DNA of 64,000 nucleotides from an uncultured Flavobacteriaceae bacterium (GCA_905181615.1 CAJIYH010000003.1:124001-188000), one strand, 5' to 3'; positions 20,171 through 28,470 are shown, counted from the stretch's first letter. Translations and numbers: made by a program. Notes: generated from the letters alone by a model not told the origin.

Positions 20171-20196
20171 AAAAAAAAAGGGGACTTATAGTCTCC
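20171..20196 (-). terminator. Terminator-like hairpin in the leader of the rimP-nusA-infB operon (possible attenuator)
   Basis: On the minus strand this reads GGAGACT, loop ATA, AGTCCCC, then nine T residues: a stem of seven pairs with one G-U followed directly by a T run. The T run stops three bases before the rimP ATG. No leftward gene ends upstream, since the neighbour at 20415 is divergent. If the promoter is at 20224-20231 the hairpin is inside the leader, where it could end transcription early. Confidence 0.6.
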
Positions 20197-20223
20197 TCTA
20201 TGGTATTTGTTCAGAAATTCAGG

Positions 20224-20231
20224 CAAATATA
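20224..20231 (-). promoter_or_regulatory. Candidate -7 promoter box of rimP-nusA-infB
   Basis: On the minus strand this is TATATTTG, a match to TAnnTTTG. It lies 57 bases before the rimP start, giving a leader of about 50 bases that contains the hairpin at 20171-20196. No strong -33 box is seen. Confidence 0.45.
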
Positions 20232-20414
20232 ATTATTTTTTATTAAACTAATTGATTTTTCATTAGTTGATATTATTAGACCCTATAAATTTAATCAACA
20301 CTACTGATTGCTGTGGTTTCTTAAAGTTACAGCTTCCAGATCTTTCCATCTTAATTAGAGATGAAGAAAATATTAAAAAAAATAGCTTACTTTTATTATG
20401 ATCAGACATTTTTT

Positions 20415-21689
20415 ATGAAAAAATTTATTTTTGTTATTTGTGCGTTACTAGTTATTCTCGTCCTGTGCATGTCATTTGAAAAAGAAATGCCAGAGTATAA
20501 TCCTGAGCGAAATTATGTTGATTTAGAAGATGAAATCTTAGAGGCTTTTATTTTGGCCAAAGACAGTGCAACTATTCAACTTCCTGAAGGTCACTTCTTG
20601 TTTTCTCAATCGCTGAGTATCGATGGCAAAAAACACATCACAGTAAAAGGTATGGGTATGGATAAAACCATTTTATCTTTTAAAGGGCAAACCAATGGTG
20701 CAGAAGGAATATTGGTGACAAACTGCTCTAATTTTACTATTGAAGATTTAACGATAGAAGATGCCGCTGGGGATAATCTAAAAATAAGTGAATCGAAAAA
20801 TGTAATCATTCGCAACATCCGTTCTGCGTGGACTGGAAAAGTATCTACTCAAAATGGAGCTTATGGAATTTACCCTGTGCTTACTGAAAATCTTGTCATT
20901 GAAGACTGTGTAGCAATAGGAGCATCAGACGCTGGAATTTACGTGGGGCAGTCTCAAAATGTAATTATCCGAAATAATAAAGCATTTTATAATGTAGCTG
21001 GAATTGAAAGTGAAAACAGTATAGGTGTTGAAATTTACAAAAACGACATTTATCAAAACACCGGTGGGCTTTTGATTTTTAACCTTCCTAAACTAACTCT
21101 ATATGGCAAAGGTGTAAAGGCTCACGACAACAAAGTATACGACAACAATCTAGAAAATTTTGGTGTAAAAGGGTCTATTGTTAGTGGAGTCCCTAAAGGT
21201 ACTGGAGTTATTATTATGGCCACTCAAGATGTAGACTTTTATAACAATACTGTTCAAGATCACGTAACGTCAAACCTTTCTGTCGTTAGTTATTTAGTGT
21301 TTGCTGCAGAGGATGACCCAGAAGCTGCAATTGATCAGTCCATTCAAGATCGAGGAATTAGAGCTGTAGAAGCTAACTTTGAATCCGACATTGAATACAA
21401 TGCGTACCCTGGGAATGTTTTTATAAGAGAAAATGCTTTTGAAAATAAATTTAGCTTTCCAACCCTCAGTAATGAATATGGCTGGCTCATGATATTTAAA
21501 AATAAAATGGTTATTCCTGATGTTGTTTATGATGGAATCTTACCAGATGGCGCTATAATTCAGGACGAAAACCACAAAATATGTATTGGAGATAATGGAG
21601 ATTTTAATTTTGTCTTCATGGATGCAGCCAATGACTTTGAAGCTTTCTCCAATAATTTGTCTCCCTTTATTTGTTCACTGGATCTATAA
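20415..21689 (+). CDS. Exported parallel beta-helix repeat protein
   Basis: The protein has 424 residues from the ATG at 20415, chosen because it puts the hydrophobic signal (FIFVICALLVILVLC) at the N terminus; the frame extends 18 codons further upstream. The body is a right-handed parallel beta-helix with short repeats such as NFTIEDLTIEDAAGDNLKIS, NVIIRNIRS, NLVIEDCVAIG and NVIIRNNKAF (about 85-230). The family resembles the periplasmic beta-helix proteins usually encoded next to a CXXCH-containing partner, as here: the next gene starts 2 bases later. Ligand or enzyme activity is unknown. A cysteine at about 16 could be lipidated, but the lipobox is weak. Confidence 0.82.
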   Translation: MKKFIFVICALLVILVLCMSFEKEMPEYNPERNYVDLEDEILEAFILAKDSATIQLPEGHFLFSQSLSIDGKKHITVKGMGMDKTILSFKGQTNGAEGILVTNCSNFTIEDLTIEDAAGDNLKISESKNVIIRNIRSAWTGKVSTQNGAYGIYPVLTENLVIEDCVAIGASDAGIYVGQSQNVIIRNNKAFYNVAGIESENSIGVEIYKNDIYQNTGGLLIFNLPKLTLYGKGVKAHDNKVYDNNLENFGVKGSIVSGVPKGTGVIIMATQDVDFYNNTVQDHVTSNLSVVSYLVFAAEDDPEAAIDQSIQDRGIRAVEANFESDIEYNAYPGNVFIRENAFENKFSFPTLSNEYGWLMIFKNKMVIPDVVYDGILPDGAIIQDENHKICIGDNGDFNFVFMDAANDFEAFSNNLSPFICSLDL

Positions 21690-21691
21690 TC

Positions 21692-22795
21692 ATGAAGCAG
21701 TTTAAGGGAATATGGTTTAGTTTGGTTTTCATTGGCTGTGTCTCCTGTCAAGATACAATTGACAAAAGCTTGGCGCCTAAGGCTACAAAATTCGTCTTCA
21801 ATAAGCCGTTAATTAAAAAAGAAGTGACAGAAAAAGAAAAGCTATCGGAGTATGGGTTTTTTAAGTTACCACTAGCAAACCTGGACCCCACAGAGCAGGT
21901 TGTATTATACAACCTCAACACACCCCTTTTCTCAAATTATGCATTTAAAAAGCGATTTATTTATCTTCCTGGCGATGCAAAAATGCGTTATAAAAACTCG
22001 GGGATTATGGAGTTTGAAAATGGAAGTATCCTCATAAAAAATTTTTATTATCCCGAAGACTTTAGAAACCCTGAACAAGAAAAAAAAATCTTGGAAACTC
22101 GACTATTGATTAAAAAAAATAATCAATGGAAACCTCTAAATTATATTTGGAACGAGGAACAAACCGAAGCTTCGCTCAACTACATTGGCAAAGTAAAGCT
22201 TGTTAATTGGATTGATAAAGAGGGGGAAAAACAAACCGTTTCTTACTCCATTCCAAACTTAAATCAATGTAAGAATTGTCATGCCAGAGGAAAATACGTT
22301 GTGCCCATTGGACCCACAGCAGCTCAATGGAATAAAACATACGCCATGAGTTTATCAAATAAGAATCAATTAGATTACTTTCATGAAAAAGGCATTTTAA
22401 AAGAACTTGTAGAGCCAAACTCAAGACCTAAATTACCGGGTTGGGACAATGTCTTACTGCCCATTGCTAATCGTGCAAAAGCATATCTTGATTCAAATTG
22501 CGCGCACTGTCATAATGCTGAGGGAAGCGCAAAAAATTCAGGCTTGTATTTAAGCTACAATCAGAATGATTCTCGAAAACGAGGAATTTTTAAGCCGCCT
22601 ATTGCCGCCGGAAAAGGTTCTGGTGATTTTATATACGACATTGTCCCTGGACATCCAGATCAATCCATTCTGATCTACAGAATGAAAAGTAATGACCCTT
22701 CTATTCGGATGCCAGAAATTGGCCGCTCTATTGAACATTCTGAAGCTGTTGTTTTGTTAGAACAATATATCGAAGAGCTAGCTCAAAACAACTAA
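21692..22795 (+). CDS. Diheme-type c cytochrome lipoprotein, partner of the beta-helix protein
   Basis: The protein has 367 residues from the ATG at 21692, which places a lipoprotein signal (LVFIGCVSC, modified Cys19) at the start; the frame extends 7 codons upstream. Two heme c motifs are visible: CKNCH at 193-197 and CAHCH at 270-274. Late segments GAGKGSGDFIYD-like and DPSIRMPEIGRS may supply an axial Met. It resembles the HNE_0200-type family that is found in tandem with beta-helix proteins. The process it serves is not established; an extracytoplasmic redox reaction on a ligand held by the partner is a guess. The stop of the partner is 2 bases upstream, so they form an operon. Confidence 0.8.
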   Translation: MKQFKGIWFSLVFIGCVSCQDTIDKSLAPKATKFVFNKPLIKKEVTEKEKLSEYGFFKLPLANLDPTEQVVLYNLNTPLFSNYAFKKRFIYLPGDAKMRYKNSGIMEFENGSILIKNFYYPEDFRNPEQEKKILETRLLIKKNNQWKPLNYIWNEEQTEASLNYIGKVKLVNWIDKEGEKQTVSYSIPNLNQCKNCHARGKYVVPIGPTAAQWNKTYAMSLSNKNQLDYFHEKGILKELVEPNSRPKLPGWDNVLLPIANRAKAYLDSNCAHCHNAEGSAKNSGLYLSYNQNDSRKRGIFKPPIAAGKGSGDFIYDIVPGHPDQSILIYRMKSNDPSIRMPEIGRSIEHSEAVVLLEQYIEELAQNN

Positions 22796-22836
22796 AATAT
22801 GAGGTCTCCCTATTAAGAATGTTCTCATTTTTGGAC

Positions 22837-22844
22837 TATCTTTG
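22837..22844 (+). promoter_or_regulatory. Candidate -7 promoter box of the VWA-moxR pair
   Basis: TATCTTTG matches TAnnTTTG and lies 27 bases before the ATG at 22872. It overlaps the upstream TTG that would give a longer reading frame (22842), supporting the ATG as the true start and suggesting that the VWA/MoxR pair is transcribed apart from the cytochrome gene. Confidence 0.45.
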
Positions 22845-22871
22845 GACATCACTATTAAAAATAAATCTTCC

Positions 22872-23996
22872 ATGCTTCCCCTCGATTTTAAGTCAGGCTT
22901 TGTGTTTTCTAAACATAAAAAAAAGGTTCAAACTCCTTTTGAGCGCTTATTTGAAATATTCAAAGAGTTGATTACACATACTTCTGGAGATTTTGATGAG
23001 GCAATTGATTGGCTTAGAGAGCTAGACATCGAATATAAATTGACCGATCAAGATTATACTATCGATGATTTTATAGAAGACTTATTAAAGAAATCTTTTG
23101 TACAGCCCAAAACTGGTTCTGGCGGCAAAGGAGACGGCATGCAGCTAACTGCTAAAACAGAAAAATTACTTCGTGAGCATGCTTTAAAACAAATATTTGG
23201 GAAATTAAAACGCTCGGGGTCTGGAGATCACAAGACCAGAAAACTGGGTCAAGGTGAAGATGGTACGGGCGAATTAAAAGCATATCAATTTGGAGATGGC
23301 TTAGAAAAAATAGATGTAACTGAGAGTATTAAAAATGCTCAAATACGATCGGTAGGCGAAGACTTTACTTTGCAAAATCAAGATCTAGTTGTTGAAGATT
23401 CGCTACATAAAACACAAATGAGTACTGTTTTAATGATCGACATCAGCCACAGTATGATACTTTATGGAGAAGACCGAATAACTCCTGCCAAAAAAGTAGC
23501 TATGGCATTGGCAGAATTAATTACAACCCGTTACCCTAAAGACACTTTAGATATTTTGGTTTTTGGAAACGACGCAACTCCAATTGCTTTAAAAGACATT
23601 CCTTATTTAGAGGTTGGACCCTATCACACCAATACGGTTGCTGGGCTCGAGCTCGCAATGGATCTTTTAAGGAGAAAGAAAAATACAAACAAACAGATTT
23701 TTATGATTACAGATGGGAAACCTAGTTGTCTAAAAATGCCCGACGGAACCTATTATAAAAACAGTGCCGGACTTGATGAAATGATTGTAGAAAAATGTTA
23801 CAATATGGCACGTCAAGCTAAAAAACTGCACATCCCTATAACAACTTTTATGATCGCTCAAGATCAGTATCTTCAACATTTTGTTCGGAAATTTACCGAA
23901 GCCAATCAAGGCAAAGCATTCTTTACAGGGCTTAAAGGATTGGGTGAAATGATTTTCGAAGATTATGAAAAAAATAGAAAAAAACGCTTAGAATAA
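22872..23996 (+). CDS. VWA-domain protein (CoxE-like) paired with a MoxR-type ATPase
   Basis: The 374-residue protein has an N-terminal helical region with FERLFEIFKELITH and DFDEAIDWLRELDIE, a basic Gly-rich middle (about 100-150), and a C-terminal von Willebrand A domain. The metal-site motif DISHS (DxSxS) is visible near residue 192 and a second element, ITDGKPS, further on. It is likely cytoplasmic, since no signal peptide is seen. Such proteins act with an AAA+ MoxR partner in metal insertion or complex maturation; here the partner starts 25 bases downstream. The client is unknown. Confidence 0.85.
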   Translation: MLPLDFKSGFVFSKHKKKVQTPFERLFEIFKELITHTSGDFDEAIDWLRELDIEYKLTDQDYTIDDFIEDLLKKSFVQPKTGSGGKGDGMQLTAKTEKLLREHALKQIFGKLKRSGSGDHKTRKLGQGEDGTGELKAYQFGDGLEKIDVTESIKNAQIRSVGEDFTLQNQDLVVEDSLHKTQMSTVLMIDISHSMILYGEDRITPAKKVAMALAELITTRYPKDTLDILVFGNDATPIALKDIPYLEVGPYHTNTVAGLELAMDLLRRKKNTNKQIFMITDGKPSCLKMPDGTYYKNSAGLDEMIVEKCYNMARQAKKLHIPITTFMIAQDQYLQHFVRKFTEANQGKAFFTGLKGLGEMIFEDYEKNRKKRLE

Positions 23997-24021
23997 ATTA
24001 CTTTTTGAACTACACATAACT

Positions 24022-25485
24022 ATGAAGAGAGAACATGCTACTACCCTTGGGGAATTAAAAAAAACAGATTACAAACCCAGAACCATACAAGAAGAGCTTG
24101 CTCATAACTTGAAAGAGTTCTTGCGCACTGGTAAGAAAACTTTTGAAGGTTTAATCGGTTATGAAAATACTGTAATTCCAGATGTTGAACGGGCTATTCT
24201 TTCGGGACATAACATTAATCTGTTGGGACTTAGAGGGCAAGCAAAAACCCGTTTAGCGAGACAAATGACTGAGTTGTTAGACGAGTGGATTCCGGTGGTT
24301 ACTGGATCTGAAATTAATGACGATCCACTAGAGCCTATTAGTCACGAAGCTAAAGAAATCATTGCTAAGCATGGCAATAAAACATCTATCGAATGGCTTC
24401 ATCGTTCGGATCGTTTTTTTGAAAAACTAGCTACTCCCGATGTTACCGTCGCTGACCTTATTGGGGATGTGGATCCAATAAAGGCTTCGAATCTAAAGCT
24501 TTCCTATGCGGACGAGCGTGTAATTCATTTCGGAATGATTCCGAGGGCACACCGTTGTATTTTTGTATTGAATGAATTACCCGATTTACAAGCTCGTATT
24601 CAAGTTGCTTTGTTTTCTATTTTACAAGAAAAAGAAATTCAAATAAGAGGGTTTAAATTGAGATTACCGATAGCCGCTCAATTAATTTTTACAGCAAATC
24701 CAGAAGACTACACCAACAGGGGAAGCATTGTAACTCCACTAAAGGATAGGATTGGGTCTCAAATACTAACACATTATCCACACAATCGAGATATTGCCAA
24801 AGCAATTACAAAACAAGAAGCCGTTCTTACTGAAGAGCAAGCTACACAAATACATGTTCCTGAACTTGCACGAGACATTCTCGAACAAGTTGGCTTTGAA
24901 GCTAGAAAAAGTGAATTTGTTGATTCTAAAAGTGGGGTAAGTGCTCGAATGAGTATTACCGCCTTCGAAAATTTAATAAGTACAGCTGAACGAAGAATAT
25001 TAATTTCTGGCGATACATCTACAAGTCTTAGGATGTCAGATTTTATGGGGGTAATTACTGCTATTAATGGTAAAATAGAATTGGTATACGAAGGGGAACA
25101 AGAAGGTGCGGAGCAAATTTCTTATCACCTAATTTCAGAATCCATTAAAACACTTTTCATCGATTATTTTCCTAAAATAGAAAAGCTTCAAAAAGAAGAT
25201 GAAGTAGGACCTTATGATACAATTTTAGAATGGTTTTTTAAAGACAATGAACTCTTCTTAGAAGATTCACTTGATGATCGATCTTATCAAGATTCGCTGT
25301 CTCTTATTCCCGGTATAAATGAAGTATTAGACAAGCACCTAAAAACAAGCGACAAAAAAGATCGTTACTTCATGATGGAGTTTTTACTTTGGGGATTAGA
25401 GGCTAATAAAAAACTAAATAAATACCGAACCCTAGAGGGTTTTCAATTTAAAGACTCCTTGGGGAGTTATATCAGTGGTCTATAA
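24022..25485 (+). CDS. MoxR/ChlI-type AAA+ ATPase
   Basis: This 487-residue protein has Walker A GLRGQAKT (69-76), a Walker B-like acidic stretch at FVLNELPDL with Asn-Glu in place of the usual Asp-Glu, and the sensor region IFTANPEDYTNRGSIVTPLKDR. It resembles the magnesium-chelatase subunit I/MoxR group. These ATPases work with VWA proteins to remodel or load metals into other complexes; the VWA partner is directly upstream. The C-terminal part (about 370-487) is charged and has no motif I recognise. Specific client proteins cannot be named from the neighbourhood. Confidence 0.87.
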   Translation: MKREHATTLGELKKTDYKPRTIQEELAHNLKEFLRTGKKTFEGLIGYENTVIPDVERAILSGHNINLLGLRGQAKTRLARQMTELLDEWIPVVTGSEINDDPLEPISHEAKEIIAKHGNKTSIEWLHRSDRFFEKLATPDVTVADLIGDVDPIKASNLKLSYADERVIHFGMIPRAHRCIFVLNELPDLQARIQVALFSILQEKEIQIRGFKLRLPIAAQLIFTANPEDYTNRGSIVTPLKDRIGSQILTHYPHNRDIAKAITKQEAVLTEEQATQIHVPELARDILEQVGFEARKSEFVDSKSGVSARMSITAFENLISTAERRILISGDTSTSLRMSDFMGVITAINGKIELVYEGEQEGAEQISYHLISESIKTLFIDYFPKIEKLQKEDEVGPYDTILEWFFKDNELFLEDSLDDRSYQDSLSLIPGINEVLDKHLKTSDKKDRYFMMEFLLWGLEANKKLNKYRTLEGFQFKDSLGSYISGL

Positions 25486-25532
25486 AAGCTTTTGACGCAT
25501 TATCTCAATAGTAGTAACATTTAAAATTTTTA

Positions 25533-26098
25533 GTGTGTGATCCCGAACACCTTCAAAACAGGTTTGATTTGACAGGTTTTTTCATCACATTCTTCGCAGT
25601 TTGCATAGTAATTTTGAGATACACAGTGAAGTATATCAATAGGCCCATCATAATGGCTGCCCCTTCTAATAGAAAAAATACATTAGAATTTGTAGCCGAT
25701 AAAAGTAATTTTCTGTTGATTAATAGAAATTTTTCTTCTTATTTTTTAAAAGGAAAGCATGTTGTAATTGCGACTACCGATGACCCAGTGGTAAATGAAA
25801 AATACATTATTTTTGTAAAAAAAAGAGAATATTAGTTAATGTAGCGGATACTCCCGACCTTTGTGACTTCTATATAGGAGGAATCGTTACCAAGGGGAAT
25901 TTAAAGATTGGCATTTCAACTAATGGAAATTCGCCGACCTTAGCCAAAAGAATTCGGCAATTTTTAGAAGAATTGTTACCCGAGGAAATCAATGATTTGA
26001 TTAATACATTGCAGAACTATAGAAAAACTTTAGATGGAAATTTTGAATTTAAAGTAAACGAAATGAATAAAATGACTAAATCGATTTTAGAAAAATGA
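25533..26098 (+). pseudogene. Decayed siroheme synthase (CysG N-domain type: precorrin-2 dehydrogenase/ferrochelatase)
   Basis: The second half reads LVNVADTPDLCDFYIGGIVT, then KGNLKIGISTNGNSPTLAKR, in the frame ending with the TGA at 26096-26098, clearly from a precorrin-2 dehydrogenase/sirohydrochlorin ferrochelatase. The first half, in another frame, reads YFLKGKHVVIATTDDPVVNE. Adding one A to the A-run at 25798-25802 joins them (VNEKIHYFCKKKRILVNVAD). The N-terminal glycine-rich NAD-binding motif is missing; the segment there reads TGFFITFFAVCIVIL and no GxGxxG is seen in any frame. Its stop overlaps the next gene's start (ATGA), so the two were once an operon. A sequencing slip could explain the frameshift but not the lost N terminus. 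Confidence 0.78.
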
Positions 26099-27114
26099 TA
26101 CAAACAGATATACTCATAATTGGAGCAGGACCTGTTGGTCTGTTTACTGTTTTTGAAGCTGGCTTAATGAAGCTAAGATGCCATATAATTGATGCTATTC
26201 CACAAGCTGGAGGGCAACTCACAGAAATTTATCCTAAAAAACCGATCTATGACATTCCTGGTTTTCCAACGGTTTTGGCAGGAGAGCTGGTCGAAAATTT
26301 ACTGGAACAAGCTGCACCATTTAAACCTGGTTTTACATTAGGTGAGCGAGCAGAGGCAATTGACAAACAAAAAGACGGGAGTTTTATTGTTACAACAAGC
26401 GAAGGAACTAAGCACAAATCCCCTGTTGTAATGATTGCAGGTGGACTGGGTAGCTTCGAGCCCCGAAAGCCAAAGATTGAAAACTTACAACAGTTTGAGA
26501 AAAAAGGTGTTGAATATATGGTTCGTGAACCGGAATCATTCTTAGGGAAAAAAATATTCATTTCAGGGGGTGGAGATTCCGCTTTGGATTGGGCAATATA
26601 TTTTGCGGAAAATCATGATGTTCCGGTTGGGTTGGTACACCGAACGGATATGTTTAGAGGGCATAAAGATTCTGTAGAAAAAATTTACAAACTGCAAAAA
26701 CAAGGCAGAATAGAACTCTATACACATGCCGAAGTTCTTGGTTTGTCCGGGTCAGACAAGCTAGACCAGATTGAGTTAAAACAAAAAGATAAAGACCTAA
26801 TAAAAAAAGATGTTAATTATTGGCTTCCCTTGTTTGGTTTATCTCCAAAACTTGGACCAATTGCAGATTGGGGCCTTCAAATTGAAAAGAATGCAATCAA
26901 GGTAGACAATACGCTTGACTACCAAACAAACATTCCGGGGGTTTTTGCCATTGGTGACGTAAACACTTATCCAGGAAAGCTTAAATTAATACTGTGTGGC
27001 TTTCATGAAGCAACCCTTGCAGTTCAAACGGCTTATAAAATTATAAATCCAGACAAAAGGTTTACAATGAAATATACAACTGTTCAGGGTATTCAAGGTT
27101 TTGATAATGAATAA
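26095..27114 (+). CDS. Thioredoxin-reductase-like ferredoxin/flavodoxin--NADP+ reductase
   Basis: The 339-residue protein has an FAD-binding Rossmann start (ILIIGAGPVGLFTVFEA, GAGPVG at 10-15), GGQLTEIYP, a second nucleotide-binding motif ISGGGDSALDWAIYF near 155-170, and the C-terminal IPGVFAIGDVNTYPGKLKLI. It lacks the redox CXXC of true thioredoxin reductases, so it fits the YumC-type ferredoxin-NADP reductase group. The start overlaps the stop of the decayed siroheme gene, pointing to a former role in feeding sulfite or nitrite reduction. A ferredoxin gene often found next to it is absent here. It remains open and may serve other ferredoxins. Confidence 0.85.
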   Translation: MIQTDILIIGAGPVGLFTVFEAGLMKLRCHIIDAIPQAGGQLTEIYPKKPIYDIPGFPTVLAGELVENLLEQAAPFKPGFTLGERAEAIDKQKDGSFIVTTSEGTKHKSPVVMIAGGLGSFEPRKPKIENLQQFEKKGVEYMVREPESFLGKKIFISGGGDSALDWAIYFAENHDVPVGLVHRTDMFRGHKDSVEKIYKLQKQGRIELYTHAEVLGLSGSDKLDQIELKQKDKDLIKKDVNYWLPLFGLSPKLGPIADWGLQIEKNAIKVDNTLDYQTNIPGVFAIGDVNTYPGKLKLILCGFHEATLAVQTAYKIINPDKRFTMKYTTVQGIQGFDNE

Positions 27115-27265
27115 GCTAGTAAACAACATCTTTTATTTTTTTAGAAAGAATTTTAACATACTTTTTAGAAAATATTACAAAGGTCTTAACAGCTATATGG
27201 TAAATATCTAGATACATTTACTTAATAGTTTTCATATATTAGTTTATAATTTTTTTAAATACTCC

Positions 27266-27298
27266 TCAATACTCTCCGTGTTGGGGAGTATTGATTTT
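27266..27298 (+). terminator. Rho-independent terminator after the reductase gene
   Basis: Arms TCAATACTCTCC (27266-27277) and GGGGAGTATTGA (27283-27294) pair over 12 positions with one G-U, around a five-base loop, followed by four T residues. It lies about 150 bases after the reductase stop and 15 before the next ATG. Confidence 0.8.
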
Positions 27299-27312
27299 AT
27301 ACCTTTAACCCA

Positions 27313-27564
27313 ATGAAAAAAAAGAAAGACAAAATCTTGAGTATTGACCTTCATGGTATTCGACATAAGCAAGCGCTTGAGTTAGTTCATTCGACGTTAA
27401 AAGATTGTGTTTCTGCAGGAAATTTTTCTCTAACAATAATTACAGGTAACTCAAAGGTACTTCAAGATCGTATTTTTAATGAATGTCTTGAATCAACCAA
27501 TTTCACCTACTTCATTCCTTCTTGGAATATGGGTCAAATTATTGTTGAGTATGTTCAGCTATAA
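27313..27564 (+). CDS. Small Smr-like domain protein
   Basis: This 83-residue protein shows the Smr pattern: LSIDLHGIRHKQALELV near the start (DLHG) and LTIITGNSKVLQDRI in the middle, where the family usually has a glycine-containing turn after a hydrophobic strand. Smr domains are nucleic-acid binding or nicking modules; this short stand-alone form has no assigned role. It begins 15 bases after a strong terminator, so it needs its own start of transcription, not obvious in the sequence. The Smr assignment rests on short motifs only. Confidence 0.6.
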   Translation: MKKKKDKILSIDLHGIRHKQALELVHSTLKDCVSAGNFSLTIITGNSKVLQDRIFNECLESTNFTYFIPSWNMGQIIVEYVQL

Positions 27565-27580
27565 TGTGCTTATATTCTTT

Positions 27581-27971
27581 CTAAGCTTTACTTAGTAATC
27601 TTAATCCAACAATCCCTATTTTAGTTAGCGCTGCTGTTAAAAGTCCGAAAGTAGAGGTTAATAAAGCTACCTTAAGGCCTCCTGAAAAACAGCAGGATCA
27701 ACATTTCCCATTGCTTCTAGAGCGTCAAAAGTTGTTATTAAACCTAACATAGACCCTAAAAACTGGAGTATTAAGCTAAGATAACTAAAGTCCTTTGCTA
27801 GCTCGATCATCTTTTCAGTATGACTATTATCTGTACCGGCTTTAAAAAAACCTTTAACTACAAAAAAATAGAAAGTAAAAAACTTGTAAGAATAAGAGAC
27901 ATGAATAGGGTCACTCCGTCTTCAAATATATTAACTAAAGTTGTCGTTAGAATTGTAATGATAATTTATTT
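27581..27971 (-). pseudogene. Broken MotA/TolQ/ExbB-family proton channel gene
   Basis: No frame is open across this stretch, but the minus strand encodes a recognisable protein in three pieces: NIFEDGVTLFMSLILTSFLL, then FFKAGTDNSHTEKMIELAK and LILQFLGSMLGLITTFDALE, then LKVALLTSTFGLLTAALTK ending at the TAG at 27581-27583. Adding one T in the T-run at 27862-27868 and one G near 27676-27678 restores a single frame. No ATG is found at the N terminus in the right frame. The full protein would have about 125 residues with three helices, like small flavobacterial TolQ/ExbB-like proteins. The missing start supports true decay rather than two sequencing slips. Confidence 0.72.
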
Positions 27972-28095
27972 TTAAATTATAAAATGTTATGTTTAACTAG
28001 ATATAATATTTAGAAGAAGCTAAATGACCTTAGTTTTGAAGCTAAGGCTATACCTGTTTGAAATACAAAAAATATGAGCTCTATAAAATATTTTA

Positions 28096-28470
28096 TTGTC
28101 AAAAAAACGATTTTCATTTTTAAAAAGAATACTTTGGGTTATCATACTCGGATCAACTTCTCTAGTTGCTCAAGTGGAATCATTTTATAAAATGGTAGAT
28201 CATTTAACTTCAAAATCTGTACCCAGGATTAATTCAGAAGAACTTATTTCTAAAAACAAGTTTAGCTATTTGGGTATGATAGGTTCAGCTATAAAAGGAA
28301 AGAAATTTAGAGATAGATTTATTAATAAAGGATATCAGCAGGAAGTGGTCGATAAATTCACATGTCCAATTGGAGAGAAACAAAAATTCTTAAAATCACC
28401 TACATCGATTGCTGTCACTATCGAACATGATTTCAATAAATTTTTTGAAGATATAATCATTGAGTTTTGA
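28096..28470 (+). CDS. Small exported protein of unknown function, possibly a gene remnant
   Basis: The open frame begins with TTG at 28096; no in-frame ATG fits. It gives 124 residues with a good signal peptide (FLKRILWVIILGSTSLVAQ). The next segment, VESFYKMVDHLTSKSVPRIN, is loosely like the N terminus of exported flavobacterial rhodanese proteins, but the catalytic part does not follow: no Asp-Ala-Arg or active-site Cys loop is visible. The remainder (KGYQQEVVDKFTCPIGEKQ, EHDFNKFFEDI) is unrecognised. With a broken gene just upstream, this may be a remnant; equally it may be a small real gene. Low confidence either way. Confidence 0.35.
   Translation: MSKKRFSFLKRILWVIILGSTSLVAQVESFYKMVDHLTSKSVPRINSEELISKNKFSYLGMIGSAIKGKKFRDRFINKGYQQEVVDKFTCPIGEKQKFLKSPTSIAVTIEHDFNKFFEDIIIEF

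Noticed and set aside
25533-25835. A separate 100-residue protein gene
   Set aside because: Its second half is the middle of a siroheme synthase that continues in another frame after 25805, so it is part of a broken gene.
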